NCBI GenBank assembly: GCA_002104935.1
Contig: MCGT01000015.1
Coordinates: 478,447-542,446 of the forward strand
Length of the DNA stretch: 64,000 bases
Reading direction: 5' to 3'
From: Hesseltinella vesiculosa
Lineage: Eukaryota > Mucoromycota > Mucoromycetes > Mucorales > Cunninghamellaceae
In this document: positions 20,897 to 31,758 of the stretch, piece by piece
Layout of the letters: every line of letters starts with the position of its first letter
Position numbering within the stretch: the stretch's first letter is position 1
Notes under the pieces: generated by a model
What the model saw: the letters and a program-made list of their open reading frames with translations, nothing else
Told to the model about the DNA's origin: nothing
Database searches by the model: none
Program-made: the position numbers and the translations under genes

Positions 20897-23800
20897 TTAA
20901 ATACGAGCGAACAAGAAAAACGGGACTGCGCCAGTGGACAATGTCATCATTTTCTTGAACTGCAACAGGTCCTCGATGACAATGGTTCCTTCGGGCAGCT
21001 TGGTGTGATCACGGAGACTGGTGCGGGCGGCGTCCTCGCCATCCGTATTTGTTGTGGCTTGGTCGGGCCGTTTTTCGGCGGCGGCCTCGGCCACACGCCA
21101 TTGCTCTGCCAACTCGTTCAGCAGCTGTTCCACTTGATCTTCGTTGGTCTTGAGCTCATCCACCAGCAGCTTGCGCAAGATAACTTCCGCATGGGTGCCT
21201 TGTTCCAGATCCTTGGCCACCAATGTTTCCAGTCGCTCCAGAGTGAGGTGTTTGCCGTAGGGAGTAGCTGTCAGGCAGCCATGCAAAGAAGTCAGGTTTT
21301 CTTTAGACATCTGCGAGATAGCAGGGACCACTTGGTCGTCGGTTTTGTCGGGAGTGTCGTCGGCTGCAGAAGACACAGAGGTGGTAGTGACCAAGTCGTC
21401 ATCATCATCAGATTGAGTGGAGGTATCAGAGGATGTGAGAGAGGCGGTGGAAGAGGTTGAGATAGGCGCAGGCACCGCGTCACGGTCGGAAGGAGGCACT
21501 TGGGATTGAAGATGGACCGAGAACTTTTTGAATTGGGGCGAAGCAGGGTGAATGAATTTGCGATAAAAGTCTTGGAAGGATTCCTTGGTGATGGTCTTGA
21601 GTTCGGCCACATCCTTCTCAATGTCATCGAATTCGAAATATTGAGAGTCGATGGCAGACCAGTACTTGCCGCCTTCCTGGTTCATGTTCTGATGGCGCTC
21701 GGTCTTGACAGCGATGAGCGAGTCGATCTGCGACTGGAATTCGGTGTCTGTCATCTCCTGAAGAAGCTTGCCAAGCGTAACGTCCAAAAAGTCCAGGATG
21801 CGATTTTCCAAGTACACCGTGTCGCGTTCACTTTGCACAATCACCCGCAAGCCGTTGGTGCCGACGTGGCTGCGGATGCCGCTAAGGACAATGTAGCCAA
21901 GCTGTTCCTTTGTGCGAAGCTGGTTGAAGCAGGGTTCTTGAGCAATTTGCGACATCAAGCTAAGGCGGGTACGAAGAGGAACGTTGGTGCAATCACACAC
22001 CTGCATATAGAACTCGACGGCTGAATTGACATCCTTGGCATCGGCAACGGCAAGCTGGTAGGTGTAAGAGTGGCCTTCGGGTAACAGCACACTGCGGTTG
22101 CTGACAAATTGACTTGCTGACAAAGGCCGGGGCTGGATCATGGTTTCGGCGTTGCGTACGATATCGATAGCTTCGGCCTTATTCATGTCACCATGCACCA
22201 GGGCTTCCAGGTGGAGGTGGGCAAGCAGCAGAGGGAACGTGGACTGGACATCCTGGAGACTGACGTCTTTGATCTCGGAACGCAAATCATCGATCTTCCA
22301 CATGTGTTCTAGCAGTGCGTACGTAGCATAATAGGCTGCGTGTTGAAAGGGTGCCTCCAAATGAAAGTTGTCATAGTCGCGTATAGCCTGCTCCTTGATC
22401 ACATCGAACCGGTCTTGTGGGAACTGAAGGTGTTTCATACGATCAACCACCTTTTCTAACAGAAGCGGTAGCTTTTCGCTGTAGCCAGACACGTTCAGCT
22501 AACCGGAGGGAAAAAAAAAGGAAGGTTAAATTGCGATTTCTCTCTCTCTCTCTCCTTTTTTAACTTACAAAGAAGCCACGGAAATCAAAACCGATAAAAT
22601 AGGAGAGACCTGCCACCTCTGCATTATAGGCATATTCATTCAAGGATTCACTAAGCATGCGGGTGTAGAGCCTAGAGGAAAGGATGAGTTGAGTGGTTTT
22701 TCTTTTACATGTGTACATTACTCAGCAATGACAGTATGGCGAGGTGTTGCATGTAATAACGGAGAACGTAAGTTTAGCCAGACGGATGTTTTAGGAATCC
22801 AGAACGTATCATCCTTCTTGTGCCATAGGCGAAGCGTGGCAGTTTCTTGAATCAGATCTGGCTGGGTCTGTTTGGTTTCGATGGTATGTCTTTCTACATT
22901 CAGATGACGGGGCAAGAAGCCGTTGGGTGTAGGCAAAGCAAAGTCATCCGTGGTTTCAGCGTTGCTCAAGTTCTAAGAGAGAAGACGAAGCCGGTGAGTT
23001 GACAGTGAACAGTAGAGATAAGCCAGATGGAGGAAGATGACATTACCTCGGTCAGCTTGTCGCTTAATGGCAAGACTTGATATTCGGTGCCATACCATCT
23101 TTCGACCTGATCCAAGGTAATGTGGTCAGGGAGGGATTGAGCAGAGACAGTCAAACGGAAATTGTCCTTGTTCAACAGGTCCATGTGTTGTTGAATGAGA
23201 TCGGCATCAAACGAGCGCAGACGAGTGGAGCCACTGATGACCATGGAGGGGGGATAGCCAACTTGCATGTTTTGTACCAGCCAGGACGTGTAATTGGAAG
23301 GAGAACATTTTTCAGCAAACTTGAAGTCGATTTCTGCCAGCGATTGCACTTCATCAAAGATCCACTTCTTGACCCCTTGCTTCTTCAGCATATCCACATA
23401 CTGGAAAAACGTCACGACCACCTGCTCATAGTTTTCTATGGATCAAAAGAAGTGTCAGTCATTGCGTAACGCTTGGTCTGTCAATTTTCCCTGACCTAGG
23501 CCACTTTCAGTCAGCTCGATCCAGGCATGGTAAAAGCCATTGTCACGATCATAACAGCAACCGGAGCCTAGGTTGGTAGCCCAGCCCTTCTTTTTCAAAT
23601 AGGACAGGATCGAGCCCGATCCTTCATGGCCAATCAAGTGCGAAAGGTAGTTGGCAGGCTAACAAAAAAAAAAAAAAAGTGTCAGCAGGATCTCGCCTCC
23701 TCCTTATTTCCAACTGAACGACTTACCTGACATTCAAAGTATTGAGATTGGCCTGGGAAAGGAAAGGTGATGTCCAGCGAACGTGTGTGTTTCACAGACT

Positions 23801-24959
23801 TGACGAAGATTTGTTTCTGTACCAAAAAAGGCAAAGGGGTGTGAGTCTCGTTTTTCTTCTTCTCTGGGCGCAATGCCTTACGTTGAGGTATTCTTGACTG
23901 AGAGGGTGGCCCTCGAATTTTGGCAGAACGGTATCTTTGTTGGCCACTGCAGAGAATTTCTCCACTACCGATGCAGTCAACTCATCCAGTGATTCTAAGA
24001 GAACAAGGAAACGGAGTGAGTCATTCCTGCTTTGGGCCAGATCAGCGTCATTATTTTTTTTTCATACCACAGCCAAGCACACAGAGCTTCATGATGTTGG
24101 CAGAATAGTAGTTGGAATGGAAGCGCAAGAGCTCGTCACGAATGTCCAAGCCTTGTTTTTTTGGTGAGCCCATCAGAGTTTCCAAGTTGCCGGTTTCGAA
24201 TTTATGCCAAGGATGGTTCTTGTTGGACAACGACTTTTCGATTTGAGCCACTCGCCACGAATCCGACTGTAAATTTTTCTTGTGTTCTGCAAGAAAACGG
24301 ATGAGATGGGTGTTTACTTGTTTCGCAGAATACTCACCTGAATCCACAGCTCGGATTTCTCTGTCGGTGCATGTGTTCAAAAACAGGGGATCGATAAAGA
24401 AATGGGCAAATCGATCCAGCGCACCATCCAGCCATTGATGACCTACTTCAAAGTAGTAATTGGTGTGTTCAGAGGAGGTCCACGCATTGGCATAACCTAT
24501 GAGAAAAGGACAGTGGCGCGTTAATGCTTAGTGCTGAGCTTCGCTCGTTCTTCTTGTTTACCAGAGTGCTCTGACAGATATGAGAAATAGTCATTTTCCT
24601 TTGGATACTTTTCCGTGCCCATAAACAGCAAATGCTCACAAAAATGCGCTAAACCTAAAAGGTTGTCCTAAAGGAAAGATTAAAAAAAGTTAGGATGGGC
24701 GGTTTTGGATGAGAAGCTCCTTTTTCAGTATCTTGCTAGGACCTTCCAGATGACTTACAGGATCGTAAAAGTTGCCAACATTGACATCGAGTGCGGCGCT
24801 GGCACGGTCCGTTTCAGGATCGCTAATAACCAGGGCTTCCAGTTTGTTGTTTAGACGAATCAATCGATATTGACGTTCGTCATTGAGGGGGATTTCCAAA
24901 GGATTGGAAAAGACTTGATGCGTGCCATCTGCTGCTGTAATCCATTCATTGCTGACCAT
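20897..24959 (-). CDS. Insulin-degrading-enzyme-like M16 metalloprotease (Ste23/IDE type)
   Basis: Eleven exons: 24959-24759, 24667-24562, 24496-24338, 24286-24068, 23994-23882, 23816-23727, 23658-23496, 23435-23047, 22972-22722, 22671-22569 and 22498-20897 (3396 nt, 1131 aa). The inverted zinc motif HFCEH lies at about residues 75-79. The downstream Glu sits in REIRAVDS, and the substrate-chamber motif [20 protein letters not shown] is present. The C-terminal half contains [20 protein letters not shown], typical of IDE. It is about 120 residues longer than usual, because a Ser/Thr/Asp-rich insert of about 100 residues (within about 21,290-21,480) interrupts the last domain, followed by another acidic extension. 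Family members degrade small peptides; yeast Ste23 also processes a-factor. Specific substrate unknown. Confidence 0.95.
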
Positions 24960-26139
24960 CACAATATATGTTTATACAGGGGTGAAGAAATAAAAGTACA
25001 GTGAAGAGGAGAAAAAGGAAAGAGGGGAAAAGCCAGGACTGGGCTGGAAAGAATCCAAGCTTCAAAAAAAAAAAAAAAAAAAAAGTCAGCTGACCTAGGC
25101 ACCAAAACCTCGTCAGATGATGGTGGGTGCTGCTCTTTGATCGATTTCCGTAATTGCAAGTGGCATTTGTTGAGTTATTTTGAAAATCACTTGAGTTGCA
25201 CATAAAAGGGTTTGTCAAAATAAAACCTGACACCTGATTGAAGGTGTGAAAAGGATGCCGTCGGGCGTCTTGAGCGCCAATGGTAGCAATATCTCGGGAT
25301 GCCCTTGTTTAGAAGTTTGCGTGACACGGTTTCTTTTTTTATACAATATGTGTCGTTTTCACTACTCATCTGACACCCTCGATTGAATGCGGTGAACGGA
25401 AACCTGCCCAAGCACAACATACGAGAGTGTCGTCTTGGCACTGGCCTCGCTCATCTTTTCTTAGAAAATAAAAAATAATAAAAAACCGGGTTGTTGAACT
25501 TGTGCCTGAAAATCCAACTTTGTTCCCTGGGAAAATGTGAAATTAAAAAAAAAAGCCAGGACCAAGTGACACTGGCCAGCCTGTGAAAATGCGTCTGTCT
25601 GCTTCCATGCGTAGAAGAGGCTGCATCTCTGTTTATGCACTTTACTGCATTCTTTTTTGTTTTTCTCGGTAAAACTATTCTTTACCTCATCAAGCGGATT
25701 CTTGACCATCTATTTGCAATGCTTGCACATGACGTAAACAGCCTGCTTGTCTTGGTTTTTTTTCGTTGCCCGCCCCTCATGATCCTTGCTTCCCTTCTTT
25801 TGTTGTCGCTCAGCCAAACAGATCCTCATTCCTTATCTCATCAAAAGCGGCCAGCGAAGCCTGGATTTATCTTCATTTTGAAGGTTTTTTTTTTTTTTTT
25901 TTGGCTGACAATGTCGAGGTGACCAAACGTATTCGATGGCAGGTTGGCTGGGCTGTCGTCGCCGACTGACTTTTTTTTTTTTTTTCAAAAAGCATAAACG
26001 TCCCCTTTTGGATAAAGCTAAACCCCATTGAATAAAACATAAGCATTACAATGCAAAACCCATCCGAGGTTGCTTCTCATATCAGTAATGCTTCTGGTTG
26101 AAAACACAGAGCTTTCAGGTGCCGTGGCGATGTCCTATG

Positions 26140-26470
26140 GGTAGTTGATTGTGCAAGTTTTGTAATGGGATGTAAAATTCAGGGTGAGTTGAATTGGACC
26201 AATTTTGCGCTGTGGATTTCGATCGAATGATGTATTTGGTCCCTAGAGCAAAATGGCGGATTTATATATTTTTTAGCTGCGGCATGGATAGAGGTGTAAA
26301 ACGACACTAGTAAAACCTTGGCTGGGCGACCTTCGCCAATCGACTTTATTTTTTCAGCTCATATTGATCCAGCGTCTCAAAAAGTGCAGTGCGACGTAAC
26401 TTTTTTGGGCTGTCATATTCAGTCTCCGCAATGGACCCTTCGGTTCTTGTTGGTGCATGCAATCAACTTT
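26140..26470 (+). repeat. Dispersed repeat family, copy 2
   Basis: Contains AGCAAAATGGCGGATT, TTTTTTAGCTGCGGCA, TTGGCTGGGCGACCTTCGCC and a TCATATTCAGTCTCCGCA terminus. Same orientation and landmark order as copies 1 and 3, more diverged. It runs almost directly into copy 3. Confidence 0.65.
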
Positions 26471-26514
26471 CCAGCACTTTGATTGACTTTCTGAGAGAGT
26501 TACACTGCAATTTA

Positions 26515-26925
26515 ATCATGCCAGCAGTCCTTTCCCATCATGTTGTACTCGTATGCAAAATCTGGAGTGAGCTGACTTGGATCAATTTTGCTCTGTGATT
26601 TTTGCACCGATCATCAGCAGATGGCCAGCCAGCCCCCTGAGCAAAATGGCGGATTTTTCATCTTTTTTAGCTGAGGAGGCATCTGGGGTGTGGCAATGAA
26701 ACTGGTCAAAGTTGGCTGGGCAACTTTCACCAATCGTCCTGATTTTTTCAGCATCGCCATCACTCATACATTTGCACACCGGCATAAAATGTTCACACCG
26801 ACACAATCGTTTAAAAACTGTTGCACAGCTGTTGCTTTTTTTTCAAAATGTCGAAAAAAAAAAAAATTGTCGAATTTAGAGTCCGCGCAGCACTTTTGAT
26901 TCCTGGCTGGTGCACGCAAGCATCA
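26515..26925 (+). repeat. Dispersed repeat family, copy 3
   Basis: Begins near ATGCCAGCAGTCC, then CCCCCTGAGCAAAATGGCGG, TTTTTTAGCTGAGGAGGCAT, GTTGGCTGGGCAACTTTCAC and TTTTTCAGCATC. It ends in GTCCGCGCAGCACTTTTG followed by GGTGCACGCAAGC. Clear relative of the arms of the foldback at 57 kb. Confidence 0.7.
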
Positions 26926-27468
26926 CTCTTCACCACATACGAACCTCGCTTCTAAAAAAAATGCTGTAACCCCAAAGTCCAAAGCCTTCTCCAAAAGTAA
27001 TAAATAGACCCAAAGCCCAACTTTTTCCTAAGCAATCCGTGGCCCATTCCCTTCGAGATGGTGCATCATCCAAAGCCTTGACCCGATAAAGTAAATAAAG
27101 TACACTAGCATCTGCTGTATGCCTTGAACTGCGTTGCACTTGACCAAGTTGATCTTTCTCTGGTGACCATTGACCTTGCGTGCATATGAAGTGGCTTCAC
27201 ACGCGCTTGAGAATAATTTAGCGGTTGGTTCACCTGCCAAAAATGGTTACCTGATCTCCAGGCAGGAGCTCCATGAGCCAAAAAAGCCAGTCCCAAATCT
27301 GGCAGGAAGAATTGGCCAATGACAATACAGGAAGAGCCTCCAGTTGCTTCTGCTGCTAAAAAAAAAAAAAAATGAGCCTGCGTTCGTCATCCTTCTGAAC
27401 GCGCAACATATTTTTTTTCTTTTTTCTTTCATTTTTGATTTTTATTGTCACATTTATTATTTTATCGA

Positions 27469-29109
27469 ATGGCCGCCGCAGCAACCATCGCACCTAGCAT
27501 CGACAGAGATGGCATCAAGCAATACTACAAGACGAAAATCGAAGAGTGCGAATTGATTATCAACGATAAATCTCAAGATTTGCGTCGTCTTGAAGCTCAA
27601 CGCAATGCTCTTAATGCCAAAGGTACTCGCGTAGACAATCCCGGATGGTGTCGTGAGAAGAGATATGCAGAAAGAGAAAGAAAGAATAGATGGTGACTGA
27701 GGAAGGAAAAAAAAAAGAAAAGATGCACGGCAAGGGGAAGGAGGAAGAGACAAGGTCAGATGGAGGTGCATCGAACGTACGATGAGAGTGAAACTGACCT
27801 CTCGACCAATATTTTTTATTTTTGATAGTGCGTTTATTGAAAGAAGAGCTTCAATTATTACAAGAACCTGGATCGTATGTGGGTGAAGTTGTCAAAGTCA
27901 TGGGCAAGAAGAAGGTCTTGGTGAAAGTAAGCCTTTTTTTTTCTGCGATGGCTAGAAGTGGGGGCGACTTATAACGCACGTTGTTCTTATTATTTTATTC
28001 AGGTGCATCCTGAAGGCAAATACGTGGTCGATATTGCATCGGATATTGACCTCTCACAATTGACACCAACGGTACGAGTGGCTTTACGAAATGACTCTTA
28101 TCAACTACACAAAGTGCTGCCCAACAAGGTGGATCCATTGGTGTCGCTGATGATGGTGGAAAAGGTGCCCGACTCCACTTATGAAATGGTTGGTGGTCTA
28201 GAACAACAAATCAAGGAAATCAAAGAAGTCATCGAACTACCTGTGAAGCATCCTGAGCTCTTTGAATCTCTGGGGATTGCACAACCCAAGGTAAACCGCC
28301 ATTGGCTGGTTGAAAAAAGAAAGCGCTTTGTCACTCAACATTGTTTATGCTGGCTTCTTGTACGATAGGGTGTGCTGCTCTATGGTCCTCCCGGTACTGG
28401 TAAAACGTTGCTGGCCCGAGCGGTGGCTCATCATACCGACTGTCGCTTTATTCGCGTGTCTGGCTCGGAATTGGTGCAAAAGTATATTGGTGAAGGTAGC
28501 CGAATGGTGCGTGAACTGTTTGTCATGGCCCGTGAACATGCGCCCTCGATCATCTTCATGGACGAAATCGATTCCATTGGTTCGGCCCGCTCAGAAGGCG
28601 GTAGTGGCGGTGGCGACTCGGAAGTGCAGCGCACCATGTTGGAACTTCTCAACCAGCTGGATGGGTTTGAACCTACAAAGAACATCAAGGTCATCATGGC
28701 TACCAACCGCATTGATATCTTGGACCCTGCTTTGTTGCGACCTGGTCGCATTGACCGAAAGATCGAATTCCCCCCACCCAACGCATCGGTACGACAGCAA
28801 GAAAATGCCACGACCATAGCTGACCTTTTTTTTTTTTATACATATATTCTATTTCAGGCTCGCGCTGATATTCTCAAGATCCACTCTCGCAAAATGAATT
28901 TGACGCGTGGTATCAACCTGCACAAGATTGCTGAGAAGATGACTGGTAGCAGTGGTGCTGAAGTCAAAGCTGTGTGTACGGAAGCGGGTATGTTTGCTCT
29001 CCGAGAACGCCGTGTGCATGTCACCCAAGAAGACTTTGAAATGGCTGTCGCCAAGGTCATGAAGAAGGACTCGGATGCCAACACAAGTTTGAAGAAGCTT
29101 TGGAAGTAG
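27469..29109 (+). CDS. RPT6: 26S proteasome regulatory AAA+ ATPase Rpt6 (PSMC5)
   Basis: Subunit of the hexameric AAA+ ring that unfolds ubiquitinated substrates into the 20S core. Five exons: 27469-27622, 27829-27926, 28003-28290, 28369-28788 and 28858-29109 (1212 nt, 403 aa). An N-terminal coiled coil is followed by the OB domain ([20 protein letters not shown]), Walker A GPPGTGKT at residues 186-193, Walker B IIFMDEID at 241-248, and second-region-of-homology Arg residues in [14 protein letters not shown]. The C-terminus is SLKKLWK. The pattern of [20 protein letters not shown] and the overall length match Rpt6 rather than the other Rpt subunits. No defect seen. Confidence 0.95.
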
Positions 29110-29636
29110 TTTTTTTTTTTTTAATACACAGTATGTTTTACTTGTAATATGCTTCAAGGACGCCATTTACTGGAAGTCATGCAGTTCCTGCAATTGTTAG
29201 AGAAGCCAGTGTGTTTTGAAGCAGAAAACAAACTTGTGAAGGAAAAGAAGGAAAAAATGGCTGGTGCTGCGTACCAGGCTACCAGGTGTGGTTGGAGAGG
29301 GAGCTTCCAAGCCACGCTTTGTACTGGCCTCGCCCAATGGATGCTGCGGCATTCTTGTCACCAAAGTCATTTCAGGTCTACAACCACAGAAAGAAAATCA
29401 GCTTAAAAAAAAAGCAGCCAGCCAAGCTGAGGCGCCCTGACCCACCCCATGTCGCCCGCTCTCCCATCCGCACTGGTGACTGGCATGGCATGATACTTAT
29501 AGATACGACTGATTTGCTTGGCTAAAAGCTTGCAATTCAATGGTACCATTTGACCGTTTGAGGATGGTTGCATACACGCAGGGATCGCAAGGACGCCCAG
29601 GCGGATGAGCGATTTATTTAGACAATAACCAGGGTA
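29110..29636. other. Intergenic, nothing recognised
   Basis: 3' region between Rpt6 and the convergent small gene. An A-run occurs at about 29,404. No coding or repeat signal found. Confidence 0.5.
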
Positions 29637-29906
29637 TCAGTTTTTGGCAGCAAAAGGACGATAGCCTTGGTCGTACTGCTCTAGGGTTTTCAGGAGCATG
29701 AGGATTTGGTAATTTGCTTTTTCGTTTAAATTGGTCAGTCTGTCGATTTCTTCTAGGAGGTGGGCGTTGGAGGTGTCAGTTTTGCTGGAGGAGGAGGAGT
29801 TCTCATGTCGAAGGAGCTGTAGCGCTTTTAGTTCATCGAGTTGTTTCTGGAGGCTTTGAATAACCACTTCGACGGGAGTGGTTTGTAGAAAGTTATCATC
29901 CGTCAT
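29637..29906 (-). CDS. Small coiled-coil protein (89 aa), unrecognised
   Basis: Single exon from the ATG at 29906. Heptad-like leucines run through VVIQSLQKQLDELKALQLL and, after a Ser/Asn-rich spacer, LEEIDRLTNLNEKANYQILM. No signal peptide or catalytic motif. The coding strand is minus, and the start lies 167 bp from the divergent eIF3e gene, consistent with a shared promoter. It could be a subunit of a larger coiled-coil complex; I cannot name it. Confidence 0.6.
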   Translation of the reverse strand: MTDDNFLQTTPVEVVIQSLQKQLDELKALQLLRHENSSSSSKTDTSNAHLLEEIDRLTNLNEKANYQILMLLKTLEQYDQGYRPFAAKN

Positions 29907-30073
29907 GGTATCCAAATGTTGAAAGAGAAAGAGGGAGAAGAAAAGGGGAAGGATGACAAAAAAAGGAAAGGCTAAGCCATTCGGTTGCCGCTTGCTGAAG
30001 AAAAAAAGGTTGTTTCGTTTTTTTTTTTTTTTCCTCTCGTTCGCTTTCTTCACCTTTTTTTTTTATCATCAGC

Positions 30074-31758
30074 ATGTCGACCCAATATGATGTGACGATG
30101 CGTATGATTCCATTCTTGGATCGCCATCTTATTTATCCTTTGCTCAGCTTCTTGGAATTGAACGAGGTAAAGTCAAAAGGCAATGGAAAAGCGGATGGGC
30201 TGTCTCTGATCACTTATTTTCATGGCGTTGCTGCTTTATTCAGGTTTACAATGTGGATGATTTATTAAAGGCTCAATACGAATTGGTAGCCGATACCAAC
30301 ATGGTCGATTTCATCATTGAATCCTACAAAAAGATCAACAAGACTGACCAAGTGCCCAAAGGTAAAAAAAAAAAAAAAAAAACACGCACTCGAAATTGTG
30401 GCGAACGATGGCTGATGGCTTGTTTGCTTTCATCCTTTTACTGTAGAATTGAACGAAAAGCGCGAAAAGGTGCTGGCTCAATTGGAAGACATGCAAGTCA
30501 AGGCTCAAAAGGTGATGTCCGTTTTGGAACAACCTGAAGTCGTTGCTGCTCTGCGTCAAGACAATGGTCAAAACTTGGAAGACCTGAAGAAAAGCTACAA
30601 CGTAAGAACGCCAAAAATGAAAACGTGGCTTTTTGCTAAATGGCTCTATAGATCACTGAAGAAATGATTGACGTATTGTATGAATTTGGCCAATTACAAT
30701 ACAGCTGTGGTCGTTATGGTGGTGCTGCCGACATGCTTTACCATTTCCGTGTCTTGGTAAGAACCAGGCTTGGCTTTTTAGAAACCTGACGTTTATTTTT
30801 TTTTTTTTCGGATAGTCCAACGATCACGGTCGATGCTTGTCTGCCTCCTGGGGTAAGATGGCTGCTGAAATCTTGGAAGGTAACTGGGACGCTGCTCTGG
30901 AAGAAATCCAATACTTGCGCGAAATCATCGATCAAAAGGTAGGAAAGGAGGGACGTGTGTGGCCCTAGGTACTCATATTCTTTGTCATAGAACTTCACTG
31001 CTCCTCTCCAACAACTGCAACAACGCACCTGGTTGATCCACTGGTCCTTGTTTGTGTTCTTCAACCACCCCAAGGGCCGTGACGGCATTGTGGACTTGTT
31101 CTTTGCCCCTGCTTACTTGAACACGATCCAAACCACCTGTCCCTGGATTCTGCGTTACCTTGCTACTGCTGTGGTCGTCAACCGCCGCCGCAAGACCCAA
31201 ATGAAGGAACTGGTCAAGATCATCGAACAAGAAGGTTATGAATACCGCGACCCCGTCACCGAATTCATCGAAGCTCTGTTCATCAAGTTTGACTTTGAAG
31301 ACGCCCAAAAGAAGCTCAAGGAATGCGAATATGTTCTGTCCCACGACTTCTTCCTGGCTGCTACCGAAGAAGATTTCATGGAAAACGCTCGCCAGTTCAT
31401 CTCCGAAACCTACTGCCGCATCCACCAAAAGATTAACATCAAAGAAATGTGCCAAACCCTGAACTTGGATCAAGAAGAAGGTGAAAAATGGATCGTCAAC
31501 TTGATTCGTGACACCCGTGTCGATGCCAAGATTGACTTTGAAGAGGTGAGTTCTTTTGAGTCGAACACCGAGCATGGCTGACTCTTTTTTTTTTTTCTTT
31601 TTTCTTTGTAGAACACTGTTGTCATGAACACACCTGTCACTTCGGTCTATCAGCAAGTGATCGAGCGTACCAAAGGGTTGTCGTTCCGTTCCCAAGTGTT
31701 GGCCAGCGCTATCAAACGACGAGAACAAGCTGCTCAACAAGATGTGTCTGCTCAATAG
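30074..31758 (+). CDS. Eukaryotic translation initiation factor 3 subunit E (Int6)
   Basis: PCI-domain subunit of eIF3, the scaffold of the 43S preinitiation complex. Seven exons: 30074-30166, 30244-30361, 30447-30601, 30652-30756, 30816-30938, 30991-31545 and 31612-31758 (1296 nt, 431 aa). The N-terminal eIF3_N region shows [20 protein letters not shown]. Helical repeats follow ([40 protein letters not shown]). The PCI winged helix includes [20 protein letters not shown] and ends in [16 protein letters not shown]. Codons are strongly C-ending in exon 6, as in highly expressed genes. A long T-run lies in the last intron. Confidence 0.95.

Larger units (their letters stand above)
24960..27468. 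other. Intergenic, repeat-bearing region
   Basis: No gene is supported. It holds two tandemly placed copies of the dispersed repeat family (26,140-26,925) and long poly-A/T tracts (for example 25,064-25,083, 25,886-25,902 and 25,971-25,985). Short ORFs are low-complexity. Confidence 0.5.

Noticed and set aside
20897..22500. Long plus-strand open frames opposite the M16 protease exon
   Set aside because: They mirror the coding exon of a clearly identified gene and show no independent features.
25187..25441. Minus-strand ORF upstream of the M16 protease as an extra first exon
   Set aside because: No splice sites join it to the ATG at 24959, and the protease already has a normal N-terminus.
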